A stretch of DNA of 64,000 nucleotides from NCBI GenBank assembly GCA_016946835.1, contig JACVTC010000015.1, positions 1,683,501 through 1,747,500 on the forward strand, in the 5' to 3' direction. Made by a program: the position numbers and the translations under genes. Below are positions 53,608-64,000 of this stretch, piece by piece. Below the pieces are notes generated by a model. That model saw only the letters and a list, made by a program, of their open reading frames with translations, ran no database searches and was not told the DNA's origin. How positions within the stretch are numbered: the first letter of the stretch is position 1; every line of letters begins with the position of its first letter. The stretch is from Neocallimastix lanati (nom. inval.). Taxonomy: Eukaryota > Neocallimastigomycota > Neocallimastigomycetes > Neocallimastigales > Neocallimastigaceae.

Positions 53608-54885
53608 TGATACGGGGTGTCACTAAATACCTTGTATTTCCTATTAAATACTCTTAATAATAATAAAATAAAAATTATTATTAAATCTTATTATTAAAAT
53701 CTTTTATTAATATCAAATATAATAAAAATTATTATTAAATATTCTTATTAATTTCTTTTATTAATATCAAATATAATAAAAATTATTATTAAATATTCTT
53801 ATAAATTTCTTTTATTAATATCAAATATAATAAAAATTATTATTAAATATTCTTATTAATTTCTTTTATTAATATCAAATATAATAAAAATTATTATTAA
53901 ATATTCTTATAAATTTCTTTTATTAATATTAAATATAATAAAAATTATTATTAAATATTCTTATTAAAATCTTTTATTAATATCAAATATAATAAAAATT
54001 ATTATTAAATATTCTAATAAAAATCTTTTATTAATATCAAATATAATAAAAATTATTATTAAATATTCTAATAAAAATCTTTTGTTAACATCAAATAAAA
54101 TAAAAATTATTAAATATTCTTATTAAAAAATAAAATATAATTTAAAACATTATTAAATCTTATTTTTATATTAAGTATAATAAAAACCTATTTCAAAAAA
54201 TATTTGATATAAAATACAGAATTATAAGTTTCTGTATAATATTTTCTAAGCCTTTGAAATAAACTATGAATAAAACAGAAATCAAAACTAAATTAAATCC
54301 TTATTAAAATAAAATGAACCAAAATACAGAAATTCTTCCATAACAAAAATGAACAAAAATACAGAAAACATTAATTCTGTATAATTTTCTCTCTAAATAC
54401 AATATCAAGAAGAAGCTACCGCCAGGAACGCCCTTCGTGATACAACCTCCAAATTTAATTTTTATAGATTAATTTATTAAATGTTATTTTTTTAAAAATA
54501 ATTTAAAATAATAGTTAAAAATTAAAATAAAATAGTTATAATAGTTTTTTCTTTTATAAAGAATATATTAATGATAAATAAAATGTATTAAAATAAAAGT
54601 ATAAAAAGAAGAATAAATTTTTTTTATTTTTAATACTTGGAACAAATAATAGTTTTTTCTTTTATAAAGAATATATTAATGATAAATAAAATGTATTAAA
54701 ATAAAAGTATAAAAAGAAGAATAAATTTTTTTTATTTTTAATACTTGGAACAAATAATTTTAATTTTAAATTTAAATAAAGAATATTTTAAAAATTAATT
54801 TTTGTTTCCAAATTTATATTATCTTTAAATGCTAATATTTATTTTTGTTTTGAATATCTTAGTGTTTCAACCCCAGCCCGTGTCA
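53608..54885 (+). mobile_element. Solo LTR, family B (copy B5)
   Basis: 1278 bp, TGATACGGGG...CCCGTGTCA. No target duplication (AAAA left, TGTTT right), suggesting recombination. Contains a 108-bp tandem duplication of the promoter region at 54541-54756. Confidence 0.85.
54541..54756 (+). repeat. 108-bp tandem duplication of the B promoter region
   Basis: Two near-identical units, each with ATAGTTTTTTCTTTTATAAAG, AAAGTATAAAAAGAAG and AATACTTGGAAC, doubling the TATA box and its inverted repeat. Confidence 0.85.
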
Positions 54886-55085
54886 TGTTTAGAAAAGAAT
54901 GAATTAATAAACTTTATTTTGTTATAAAATATTATTAATAATTCTTTACTTATGTATACTTTCCTATATTCTTGATAATCTAACCCTAATAAAAATAATT
55001 TATTTTGATATAAATTAAATTTAACTTTGTAAATAGTTTTAAATCAATCTTAATTAATTAATTTATTGTTTATATTATTAAACAT
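54886..55085. mobile_element. LTR family A, 5' fragment (copy A5)
   Basis: TGTTTAGAAAAGAATGAATTAATAAAC... matches the start of A2 and fades near 55085. Together with A4 it may be one A copy split by B5, but the pieces do not join cleanly. Confidence 0.6.
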
Positions 55086-55089
55086 AATA

Positions 55090-56530
55090 TAAACAATAAA
55101 TTGTCAGAATCATTATTTTTAATTATCATCAATAATTGTTTCTTTACCTTCAATATTATAAATATGATTTAATGGATTATTGACATTGTTATTTACAATT
55201 TTTTTTTGTTTACATTTTTATTAAAATTTAAAATTGAATTCTCTTTAATTTTAGTATTGAAATTTGCATTATTATTTTGTTTAACATTTTTTAATTTGAT
55301 TTAATGCTTTATTAGAATTTTTGTCGGAAATAGAAGAATTAGTGTAATTATTATGTTATAAATCACACTTTATTTATTAAAATTTTGTTTAAGAAAATTT
55401 CCTACATAATATTATTTACATTTAAAATTTATATTCCTATCTATAATAATTTTACATTGATTCATATGATATATATCATTAAATGATATACGCCACAGTA
55501 TACATAAATTTATTCTTTATAACTATATTTATTTATTTATACTAAAATTTATTTTATACTATTTTATATTTATTTATTTATTTATTTATTAATTATTTAT
55601 TAATTATTTATTAATTATATTAAACTTATTTCTGACATATTATTATGTGTTTTTATTTTCATTCCCATTAAATTCTTTATTTACATTTTTTTTAAATTTT
55701 GGTCCTTAATTTTATTTTACCCCTTTTTGAAATTATTTTTGAATTATTTTTGTTCATTATGCGAATCATTTGTCTTATTTGTATTACCATGAATAGAATT
55801 TGCGTTTATTAAATTATTATATTCTATAATATGTTGATTATCATTATTCTTACTTGTATTATTAATAAATTCAAATTTATCTTTCATTTGATGATTTAAA
55901 TTATCTTTTTCTTTAGAATTAAGTTTATTTATATTTACTAAGTTTTTCGTTAGAATTTAAATTTTCTTTTTGTTTACTTACAATTTTGTTACTTCTTTAT
56001 TATTTAATTCTTCTTTATTATCTTCTTCCATTTTATTTTTGTTTTCGTTTTCAATTGAATTTGAATATAACATTTAAATTTTCGTTTGTTGAAAATTGTT
56101 CATTTAAATTTAAATATTTGTCTTATTATTACTATCTTTTATTTCATTAAAATTAATTAAATTATTATTTAAATTATTATATAATTCAGAATTTGAATTA
56201 TTAGAATTTAAATGACAATTATTCATTTTGATAATAATTTTTATTTTCATTTTGAATATAATTTTGATGATTTAAATTTTCTAAATTTTTAAAGTGACCA
56301 TTTTGTATAATGTTAGGATTTAGCAAATAAGGATTATTATAATTTGGAATAAAATTATTTAAATAATCATAATAGAATGGATTAGAGTAAAACTATTGGT
56401 TGTTATAATTGTAAAAATTTTTGTTGTAATCTTGAAAAATTTTATTTGAATTTTAATATAAGATTATTTGGAAAAAATTTTGTTGTTTAAATTATTTGGA
56501 TAAAAATTATTATAATTTAAGGTTATTATT
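55090..56530 (-). pseudogene. Asn/Lys-rich linker region after copia integrase
   Basis: Minus-strand frames read hydrophilic, Asn-rich text (for example NKLNSKEKDNLNHQMKDKF near 55890 and NPFYYDYLNNFIPNYNNPYL near 56350) with frequent stops and shifts. It could be the integrase-RT spacer of the copia element or a decayed host low-complexity gene. No RT motif is seen. Confidence 0.4.
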
Positions 56531-56559
56531 ATTTTGAAAATCATTTGATGGAACCTCAA

Positions 56560-57358
56560 ATGTCGCATTCAAAACCTTATTGTTATCACTACTTTTATTT
56601 CCATCATTATCAATGTTCATTATCATTATTTTTGTTATTAGTATTATTATTAATATCAATATTATTTATTTTAATTATTTTGTATCATTATTATTTGTAT
56701 TGTTTATATTGTCAATATTGTCACTATCATCGTAATAGAAGTAGTTATGAAAGTCCACTCTGTCCTTTTCTTCTTCTATGTTTAATAAGTTAATTATATT
56801 AGGAATAGAGAGGAAAGTCCGTTTAAACTTTCTGGAGTTTCTTCAAAAAAATTCAACAGCTCTTGCCAATACTACTTTATTATTTATTTTTTCATATATT
56901 CTATATGCAGCTGGGTTTTTGGTCATATCCTATGAAAATTCCTGGATGAGTAGAATTTTCATATTTCTTTCTAAATTGTTTTGGGATATAGAAAAATACT
57001 TGACACCCAAAAACTTTTAATTTGTTAAAGTCTACTTTTTTTGTTTTTTATAAGACTTCATAGGGTATTTTATGATCATTACCTCTATGTGGAAGACGAT
57101 TATGTATATAATTTGCTGTTTTAATTACATCTTCCCAAAAAATTTATAATTTAAACGAGCATCATTTAACAGTGCTCTTGCTGCATGAATAAGGGTTTCT
57201 TGAAAACGTTCTGCTTTACCATTTTCTTGAGGATTATATTCTATGCTGTTTAATTTTATAATTCCACTAGTTTCACAAAATAAATTGAATTGGTAATTAT
57301 TGAATTCTCCTCCATTATCTTTTTTATATATATATTTAATTGTTTTATTTGAAAACAT
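56560..57358 (-). pseudogene. Copia integrase, core to C-terminus
   Basis: 57125-57358 carries the second Asp (IYKKDNGGEF) and the Glu (NPQENGKAERFQETL). After a frameshift at ~57125 the domain goes on: FWEDVIKTANYIHNRLPHRG, a TAA near 57047, VDFNKLKVFGCQVFFYIPKQFRKKYEN, GIFIGYD, and in yet another frame VVLARAVEF. All are standard Ty1/copia integrase landmarks. At least three lesions. Confidence 0.78.
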
Positions 57359-57599
57359 TCTTAACTATATTATACCATTTTATAAAACGCCGGGTAAATA
57401 TCTACTTTTGATTTAACACAAATATACCCAACCATATCTGGAGTAATCATCCATTATGCTGAAAAAATATTTATTTCCATATAATGATTCATCCGAATAT
57501 TGAACAGTATCCATATGAATTAATTCAAATATATCTTTTTTTTTTTTTTTTTTTTCGGACAAATAATATGGAAAATTTCTTAATTTTGATTCCGAACAT

Positions 57600-58683
57600 G
57601 TAAAAATAAGAAAAATGAAATTAAAATAAAATTTGAAATTACTTTTATTGAAATTAGTAACTTCACAATTAGAAAATAATAAATAAGAAATTATAATAAA
57701 TTAAAACTTTAAAATAAAATATTCGTTTATGAACGAATATATTAAATTAATAAAATAAATAAATAAAGTTAATAAAAAATGGGCTTTGACTTTAAAAGTC
57801 CATAACTCCTCAAATCGCCGCGATGGAGGGTTAAAAATAGGCGCAAGAGAAAAATAATTTCGTCATCATACGAGGTCTCAAAGCCTCCTAGATGTCGAGA
57901 TATTTACATTTAAAGTTTAAGGGTGTTAATTAAAATTAACTAAAATTTTTTATAATTATTTTTATTATAATTTAATTATTAAAATATAAATAACATATTT
58001 CAAATATAAATATACCCTTATTAGATTAGGAAATTAATTACAAAATAACTAATATTTTATTTTTTATAATTATCTAGATAATATTAAAGAAAATTAAAAC
58101 AAAATAAACAAGGGATCCAATTTATTATTAAATAATTAAAATAAAAATTTATTTAGATTAGGAATTAATAATAGAAATAAAATGTAAAAAATTTATAAGC
58201 CATGTAAACATAGTTTAGGAAAAATATAAATAGTTTAGTTTTTATTTTAAATTAATCTTTGAAAAAGATTATTGACAAATTATCTCTGACAATTTATCTT
58301 TAAAATTCTTTAATTGAAAATTTTATTATAAAAATTTTAATTAAGACTTTCTATTTTATAAAAATTATATTGAACTTTTTATTATTAAACTTTTATATCA
58401 ATAAATAATAAATAAAATTATTTTAATTCTAAAAAAACAAAGTTTCTTTATTTTACATTAATTACGTGTTACCAAATAAAATTTATATGAATTATTTATT
58501 CGGATTATATTCTAATTTAATAATCTATTGATTCATAAAATAATTATTTTGTTTTAATAATAAAAGAACCCTAACCGAATAACAAATGAAATACACAGCA
58601 AAAATTTTTCTAACCTAGTTATTCTAATCTTTAGTCTGTGTAACCTTGTATTACGTATCCCAATCAGACTAAGTCTCTTTACA
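57600..58683 (+). mobile_element. Insertion R (solo LTR) in the copia integrase gene
   Basis: 1084 bp, TGTAAAAATAAG...AAGTCTCTTTACA, with a perfect 5-bp duplication GAACA (57595-57599, 58684-58688). It has a complex, GC-richer block at 57780-57905 (GGGCTTTGACTTTAAAAGTCC, ATCGCCGCGATGGAGGG, CGAGGTCTCAAAGCC) and TATAAATAG at 58225-58233 followed by the hairpin AATCTTtgaaaAAGATT (58254-58270). Confidence 0.82.
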
Positions 58684-58699
58684 GAACAGACTTTTCATT

Positions 58700-58985
58700 T
58701 TTCATTGATTAATATGTTTGGTAAGCGATCTTTTTTTTTTTAGTTTATATTGAAATGAGCAAGACGTCTATGCCATAATTTTTAAAAACGTTTTCATTTT
58801 CCAGTTTTTGAATACTGTCACATTCGCTTACTACTTTATTGAAGTTTAGTTTTTTTTTAAATTAAGGAGTATATTTTATAAACATTATAATTAGTTGCAT
58901 TTGTTGTATATATTCTATTTTTTTATTTTTGTCGTATATTGCGACTTTATTTATATCATTGTAATTGTAAAATGAAATTTTTAAA
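58700..58985 (-). pseudogene. Copia GAG-pre-integrase region
   Basis: Minus strand encodes KLWHRRLAHF near 58752-58781, the signature of the GAG-pre-integrase domain, with stops on either side. Confidence 0.7.
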
Positions 58986-59014
58986 AAATTGATTACAAAA
59001 TTGATGTATTGACA

Positions 59015-59227
59015 TTAAATTCCTTTTAAAAAAGAGGGATGTACAATACATTTTTTTAAAACAATTTTATTTTCGTTGATGTATCCAATGTAAGTTCCTA
59101 TATATTCAGATCTTACAGTACCACCATCAGCGAATGATATTATTTCATAATGTTTACGTATATTATGTAAACATTTTTTGTTGTGGGTCATAGGATATGA
59201 GGCACCTGAATCTAAAGTCCATGACAT
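59015..59227 (-). pseudogene. Copia aspartic protease
   Basis: SWTLDSGASYPMTHNKK opens the domain with the D-S-G active site and the copia-specific W-x-LDSGA context. It continues IISFADGGTVRSEYIGTYIG and IVLKKCIVHPSF. The frame is cut at both ends (59014, 59228). Confidence 0.78.
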
Positions 59228-59588
59228 AAAGTTATTATTTTCTTTAGATTCACTATTTTTTTATTATTATTAGTATAGTAATTCAATTTTAGTTTAGTGC
59301 CTCGGAGGGTATTTATCTTTATTTTTGTTACTATGCTTTCTTTCTATATAATTTGCTTGACTGTCCTATTTGATGTCCGAGTCATAGTTTGTCGCAAAGC
59401 TAATATATTTTTCTGGATTGTCATTATTCGTTGCTACAGCTAAATTTGATTGGCTATTACTTTTATTTTTGTTTTTATTTTTCTTCCAACTTTTATTATT
59501 ATTGTAGTTACTATTATTACTATTATTATTATTATTGTTGTTGTTGTTGTGTTATTGTTGTTTTAGGTTGAGGTTTCTTTGATTACAT

Positions 59589-59819
59589 TTATCTGCAGCA
59601 ATGCCCATATTTTTTACATATTTGACATTTTATTAATTTTTTATGTCTTTGTCGGTGTTGGAAATAGTTAGCTTCTGTGAAAGATTTATTAATGTTTCCC
59701 CATTTTTTTAATTCTTTTTTTTCTAACAAATATTTTGAATGTTGATGGGTTTCTTTAATGATCTTACAAACTTCTTCCCAATTGTCACTATTATTTATAA
59801 TGTTTAAAATATAAATCAA
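59589..59819 (-). pseudogene. Copia gag, C-terminal part with zinc knuckle
   Basis: 76 codons ending CQICKKYGHCCR. The knuckle C-x2-C-x4-H is present, but its last Cys lies in the next frame (DKC), so a one-base shift falls inside the motif. An Asn-rich spacer (59230-59588) separates it from the protease. Confidence 0.65.
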
Positions 59820-60090
59820 ATTTTCTGGAATTGTATTAAAAAAGTAATCAAAATTTTTCTCGGTCAGTTTTATTGATATTTAAAATTTTTTAATTCAAGA
59901 AATATGTTATCCATGGAAGAAATGAATAATGACATTGAAGTTTTATTTTTCATCGAATTTTAGATCATCTAATTCTTTTTCTAAAATCCTGATTCTTTCA
60001 TTATCCTCATGAGTGTATGTTTTCTTTAAAATATTATAAATTTCATATGCTGAAAATGTTTTAAAATTTAGTTTTAACTTGTATTCGTTA

Positions 60091-60369
60091 CTAATGCTGT
60101 TCATTAGAAACATTTTTTGCTATATTATCATTTTTAATATCTTCATTAGTAACGTTCTTATCGTAAACCTTTGTATTATCTCCTCTAACCTTTATATATT
60201 CTTTTAATTTTTCCTTTTTTATATTTGATATATTGACTTTTGTTAAAATCTCTTCTTCTATATATTTGTATAGGTCATTTCCTGAAAGTAGAAGATAGAG
60301 TTCATCCTCCCAAATTTTAAAATTAGAGTCCAAAATAGTTGTTGTTGATTTGGGATTTTGTTCATTCAT
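60091..60369 (-). pseudogene. Copia gag N-terminus
   Basis: 92 codons from a good ATG: MNEQNPKSTTTILDSNFKIWEDELYLLLSG resembles the start of Ty1/copia gag (a W in the first amphipathic helix). Decayed frames between 59820 and 60090 link it to the knuckle. Confidence 0.6.
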
Positions 60370-60696
60370 TTTAAAATTTTATTATAATTTTATTTCTAAA
60401 TAGTATTTGGCTAAATAATAATTTGAGTCGAACTGAGACTCTTAATCTTTTGTAATTTATTGAGATTTTAGATGAAATTTTATTTAATTTAGTAAACCCT
60501 TATTTTATAAAAATAATATAAGGTTTTTTTTCTTTTATACCATATTACAATTACATACAATCATTAAAACACATTTTACATAAAATATATAAATGTAGTG
60601 AAACTACATTTCTAATATATAAATTTATAAAATACTTTATTAATATAATATTTAAAATATAATTAATCATAAGAAAATAAATAATATTAAACTTTA
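60370..60696. other. Leader and possible 5' LTR remnant of the copia element
   Basis: AT-rich. Holds a perfect hairpin AAATGTAGT-gaa-ACTACATTT (60593-60613) and a minus-strand TATAAAAG near 60535. No clear LTR boundary or primer site. Confidence 0.3.
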
Positions 60697-61074
60697 TTTT
60701 CAACAATAAATAATTGAATAAATAATAATAAATTAAAAATTAATAAATATGATAAAGTACGCCTTGGTTCAGTCTCTTACAGAGAGAAGTTATATAATTT
60801 ATTTATGAAATTTATTGATATAATATAATTTTATTTACTTATTTATTAAATATTTATTTATTTATTTTAATTTAAATTTTTTTAATTTTCAACAATAAAT
60901 AATTGAATAAATAATAATAAATTAAAAATTAATAAATATGATAAAGTACGCCTTGGTTCAGTCTCTTACAGGGAGAAGTTATATAATTTATTTATGAAAT
61001 TTATTAATATAATATAATTTTATTTACTTATTTATTAAATATTTATTTATTTATTTTATAATTTAAATTTATTT
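60697..61074. repeat. 189-bp tandem duplication at the start of LTR F2
   Basis: Units 60697-60885 and 60886-61074 differ at only a few bases (ACAGAGAGAAG versus ACAGGGAGAAG). Each contains TGATAAAGTACGCCTTGG, the start of LTR F. Confidence 0.85.
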
Positions 61075-61635
61075 AGTTAATAAATTTTATAAATTCATAT
61101 TAAATATTACTAAACTAATTTTACTAATAAAAATATATTTATTTTGGCAATTTATTATTATAATTTTAAATACTTGAATTGCCAAGAATTAACATATAAA
61201 AAATGTATTCTTTATATAATTTTCTTTAATTATAAACTATTTAAAAATAATAAGAAATAAATATTTAGTTAAATATTATAAAAAGTATAATATAAATAAT
61301 AAAATAATTATAAAATATAAAAATATAAAAAATATTATAAAAATATAATAAAAATATAATAAAATAAAATAATTTGAATAAAATAAAATAAAACTTAATT
61401 AATTTATAAATTATTTACATAACATAAAATTTATGTTATAAATTTTATGTTTACATTAATTTTATGTATTTTATAGAATTTATGATGTTACATAAATTTA
61501 TACTTTATCACGTTATTTTTAGATCATTATATAAATCATATGATAATTAATCAAGTGACTAATTGATTTATTTTTATGTAATTATTAATAAAATAATTTA
61601 TTAATAATTAAAGTTTTTATTTTCATTTTATATCA
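60939..61635 (-). mobile_element. LTR family F (copy F2)
   Basis: TGATAAAGTACGCC...TTTTATATCA, the LTR type of element G (37371-38078). An extra copy of its first ~136 bp begins at 60750. Confidence 0.82.
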
Positions 61636-61739
61636 AATAATAATAAATTAATAAATAATAATAAATTAATAAATTAATAAATTAATAAATTAATATTTGA
61701 TATAATAAATTAATAAATAGTAAATTATAATAAATAATT
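61636..61739. repeat. AT repeat (AATAAATT)n between LTRs
   Basis: Low-complexity TAATAAATTAAT units. Confidence 0.8.
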
Positions 61740-62295
61740 GATATACAACAAAAGTTCGATGTACTTTTGTTGGGGATTTATTTATTAAATTTATTAGTTT
61801 ATTATTTATTTATTTATTTAATTTTATTATTGAGATTACATATATTTAAAAAGACTATTTAACAACTTTCTTATACTTTTAATTACAAACAAACTTTACA
61901 TTACTCAACACAAACTAACTTAACTTCACACTTCTCTTAAATTCAGAGAAATGTTTTTTATTTTTATGTTATTTAGTTATAATTAACTCTTTAATTAATT
62001 GTTCTTGTAATTAAAATAAACTATTAATAATTATTATTTAAGGATTTAAGGAAATATATAATAACTATATAAATATAAATATAAATATAAAATAATAAGA
62101 ATATAATTAAAACATTGATTTATGTTAATAAAATTTATTATTAATGATAAATATAATTAATATATTGAAATCAAGCCACATATTGAAATTGTTATAAAAT
62201 CATTTGATTTAAATGTGATTTATGATATTAATTTATGTTTGAATCATAAAAACTAATTTATATTAATTAAGGTTTGAATCTTTCATTTTATATCA
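61740..62295 (-). mobile_element. Q-type solo LTR (copy Q5)
   Basis: TGATATACAACAAAAG...TTTTATATCA, 556 bp, same plus-strand orientation as the LTRs of element Q. Confidence 0.85.
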
Positions 62296-62379
62296 TAAAT
62301 AATATTAAATTAATAAATAATAATAATTTAATAAATAATGTATAATAAATAATAAATAATAAATAATAAATAATAAATA

Positions 62380-62627
62380 TTGGTGAGTAATTTAGAACTG
62401 ATAAAAATTACTGAAATAATGAAATCAACTCTTCAAAGGGAGGTTGGGAACTGGAGAAGCACTCCCAGAAAGAGCGTATTAGAAAATTCTCAACAATAAT
62501 ATGCATGTCAGAGTGCCAATACTGAACACAGTAGGGACAATGTAAGCCTATGTGAAATCATACGGAAGGGTTGTGACTACCTCAATATTCCCATGCCCAT
62601 AGGGGTGAAAATAAGGGTAGCACACAG

Positions 62628-62663
<36 letters not shown>
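62380..62663 (+). mobile_element. Poly(A)-tailed, GC-richer insert (LINE 3' end or retrotransposed RNA)
   Basis: About 250 bp of ordinary composition (GGGAGGTTGGGAACTGG, GTGACTACCTCAATATTCCC, CCCATAGGGGTG) ending in a 31-base A run (62633-62663), set in AT microsatellite. One short frame reads MKSTLQREVGNWRSTPRKSV and stops after 24 codons. No pol III B box. Best read as the 3' end of a non-LTR retrotransposon or another reverse-transcribed RNA. Confidence 0.55.
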
Positions 62664-62665
<2 letters not shown>

Positions 62666-62848
62666 AAAATAAAAATAAAAAACATACATAAGTCTTATTC
62701 AATAAAAAAAATAAGATGATTAAAAATAATATATGGCTAATATATTTTTAACTAATTCAAATAATCATCTAAATAACCATTAATCAATAATTAATAATCA
62801 ATAATTCAATAATTATTAACCATCTAAATAATTACTTATCAATAATTA
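62664..62848. other. AT-rich minisatellite-like spacer
   Basis: CATCTAAATAA and ATCAATAATTAATAATCAATAATT motifs recur here and at 63402-63500. Nothing else seen. Confidence 0.6.
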
Positions 62849-63401
62849 TGTTATAAAATGAAATATTCCAACCTTAATTAATATAAAATAGTTTATATTA
62901 TTCAAACATAAATTAATGTCATAAATCAAATTTAAATCTAATGATTTTACAACAAATTCTATATATTAATTATATTTATCATTAATAATAAATTTTATTA
63001 ACATAAATCAATGTTTTAATTATATTCTTATTATTTTATATTTATATTTATATAGTTATTAAATATTTCCTTAAATAATAATTATTAATAGTTTATTCTA
63101 ATTACAAGAACAATTAATTAAATAGTTAATTATAACTAAATAACATAAAAATAAAGCATTTCTCTGAATTAAGAGAAGTGTCGTCGCTGTTGTGTTAATT
63201 CTAGTTAAGATTAAAAGTTATATTATGTTTAGTAATGTTTAGTTAGTTTGTAATTAAAAATATAAGAAAGTTGTTAAATAGCCTTTTTAAATATATGTAG
63301 TTTTTAAATAAAATTAAATAAATAAATAAATAAATAATAAACTAATAAATTTAATAAATAAATCCCAACAAAAGTATATCGAACTTTTGAGTTGTATATC
63401 A
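62849..63401 (+). mobile_element. Q-type solo LTR, opposite orientation (copy Q6)
   Basis: Reverse of the Q LTR, from TGTTATAAAATG to GAGTTGTATATCA, 553 bp, flanked by ATTA on both sides. Confidence 0.82.
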
Positions 63402-63500
63402 ATTAATAATCGATAATTATTAATCATCTAAATAATTACTTATCAATAATTAATAATCAATAATTATTAATCATCTAAAAAATCATTAATAATTAATTAA

Positions 63501-63900
63501 TGATATAAAATGAAATATTCAAACCTTAATTAATATAAATAGTTTTTATGATTAAAACATATATTAATGTCATAAATCATATTTAAATCAAATGATTTAA
63601 TAATATTATTAATATGTGGCTTGATTTCAAAATATTAATTATTTTTATAATTAATAATAAATTTTATGAACATAATGCTTTTAATTATATTCTTTATTTT
63701 ATATTTATCTTTATATAGTTATTAACTCTTTCCTTATATATAATAATTATTAATATTAATAATACTCAAAACATAAAAAATTCATTAAATAGTTTATTTT
63801 AATCACAAGAACAACTAATTAAAGAGTTAATTATAACTAAAATAGCATAAAAAATAAAAAAAACATTCTCTCTGAATTTAAGAGAGAAAGTGTGGATGGT
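63501..63900 (+). mobile_element. Q-type LTR, diverged and truncated (copy Q7)
   Basis: Starts TGATATAAAATGAAATATTC like Q6, but diverges and loses its end after the TTCTCTCTGAATTTAAG block. Confidence 0.65.
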
Positions 63901-63938
63901 TGAAAGTTATTAGATAGTTTTAAAATGTATAAACAAGT

Positions 63939-64000
63939 CTTATTATTATTATTATTATTTATTATTATTATTAATTATTATTATTATTAATTATTATTAT
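63939..64000. repeat. (TTA)n microsatellite at the window end
   Basis: Uninterrupted TTATTATTA units continuing to the last base. Confidence 0.9.

Larger units (their letters stand above)
55090..60369 (-). mobile_element. Decayed Ty1/copia element
   Basis: Minus-strand order gag, CCHC knuckle, protease, GAG-pre-integrase, integrase, long Asn-rich linker: the Ty1/copia order. RT and RNase H are not found and neither LTR is clear. A 1084-bp repeat R splits it at 57600-58683. Confidence 0.75.

Noticed and set aside
56545-57020. Plus-strand ORFs of about 80 codons
   Set aside because: They are antisense shadows of the copia integrase and its Asn-rich linker, which have clear motifs on the minus strand.

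Overview
The window is extremely AT-rich eukaryotic DNA made almost entirely of nested LTR retrotransposons and single LTRs. The composition, Asn/Lys-rich proteins, long A/T homopolymers, chromodomain-bearing Ty3/gypsy elements and a fungal-style repeat landscape fit an early-diverging fungus. An anaerobic gut fungus (Neocallimastigomycota) is the best guess, but no ribosomal or housekeeping gene is present to prove it. The only non-transposon gene seen is a truncated PI-PLC X-domain phosphodiesterase at 51925-52557. No rRNA, convincing tRNA or CRISPR array is present.

Layout. 1-8401 is a head-to-tail run of single LTRs of different families (named here A, S, L, B, I, V and D/K), joined by an almost invariant CCT(T) spacer. 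9081-16108 is a full-length Ty3/gypsy element on the minus strand (element D) with 736/737-bp LTRs, gag, and a pol broken by a few point lesions. 16109-17960 holds LTR pieces. 17964-20678 is a 2.7-kb non-autonomous LTR element (C) with a tRNA-type primer site, a hairpin array and no pol. 20683-24382 holds more single LTRs. 24859-29389 is element Q (minus strand): two 551-bp LTRs, an intact gag, a probable -1 frameshift signal, and a 548-aa ORF that fuses protease to the integrase tail with RT, RNase H and the integrase core missing. 30868-37370 is element H (minus, Ty3/gypsy, several lesions), with a family-D solo LTR inside its 3' LTR. 37371-~42385 is element G (minus, 5'-truncated, relative of Q). 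42396-47640 is again LTR on LTR. 47641-50157 (minus, family B) and 50154-51553 (plus, chromodomain integrase, P) are two truncated Ty3/gypsy elements butted head to head. 53040-55085 is LTRs. 55090-60369 is a decayed Ty1/copia element on the minus strand, split by a 1084-bp insertion (R). 60697-64000 is LTRs, AT repeats and a GC-richer, poly(A)-tailed insert.

Common themes. (1) Insertions fall at two fixed places in older LTRs: exactly at the LTR edge, or 49-51 bp inside it. (2) Two elements (D and H) have primer-binding sites complementary to a stretch of their own LTR at the predicted transcript start, as in Tf1/sushi-type self-priming, while C and Q use an apparent tRNA site. (3) TATA boxes repeatedly sit beside or inside long inverted repeats. 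Six LTR copies carry an interleaved a-b-a'-b' inverted-repeat module whose arms covary. (4) Family names, boundaries and target duplications were worked out by eye from the sequence; no database comparison was possible.
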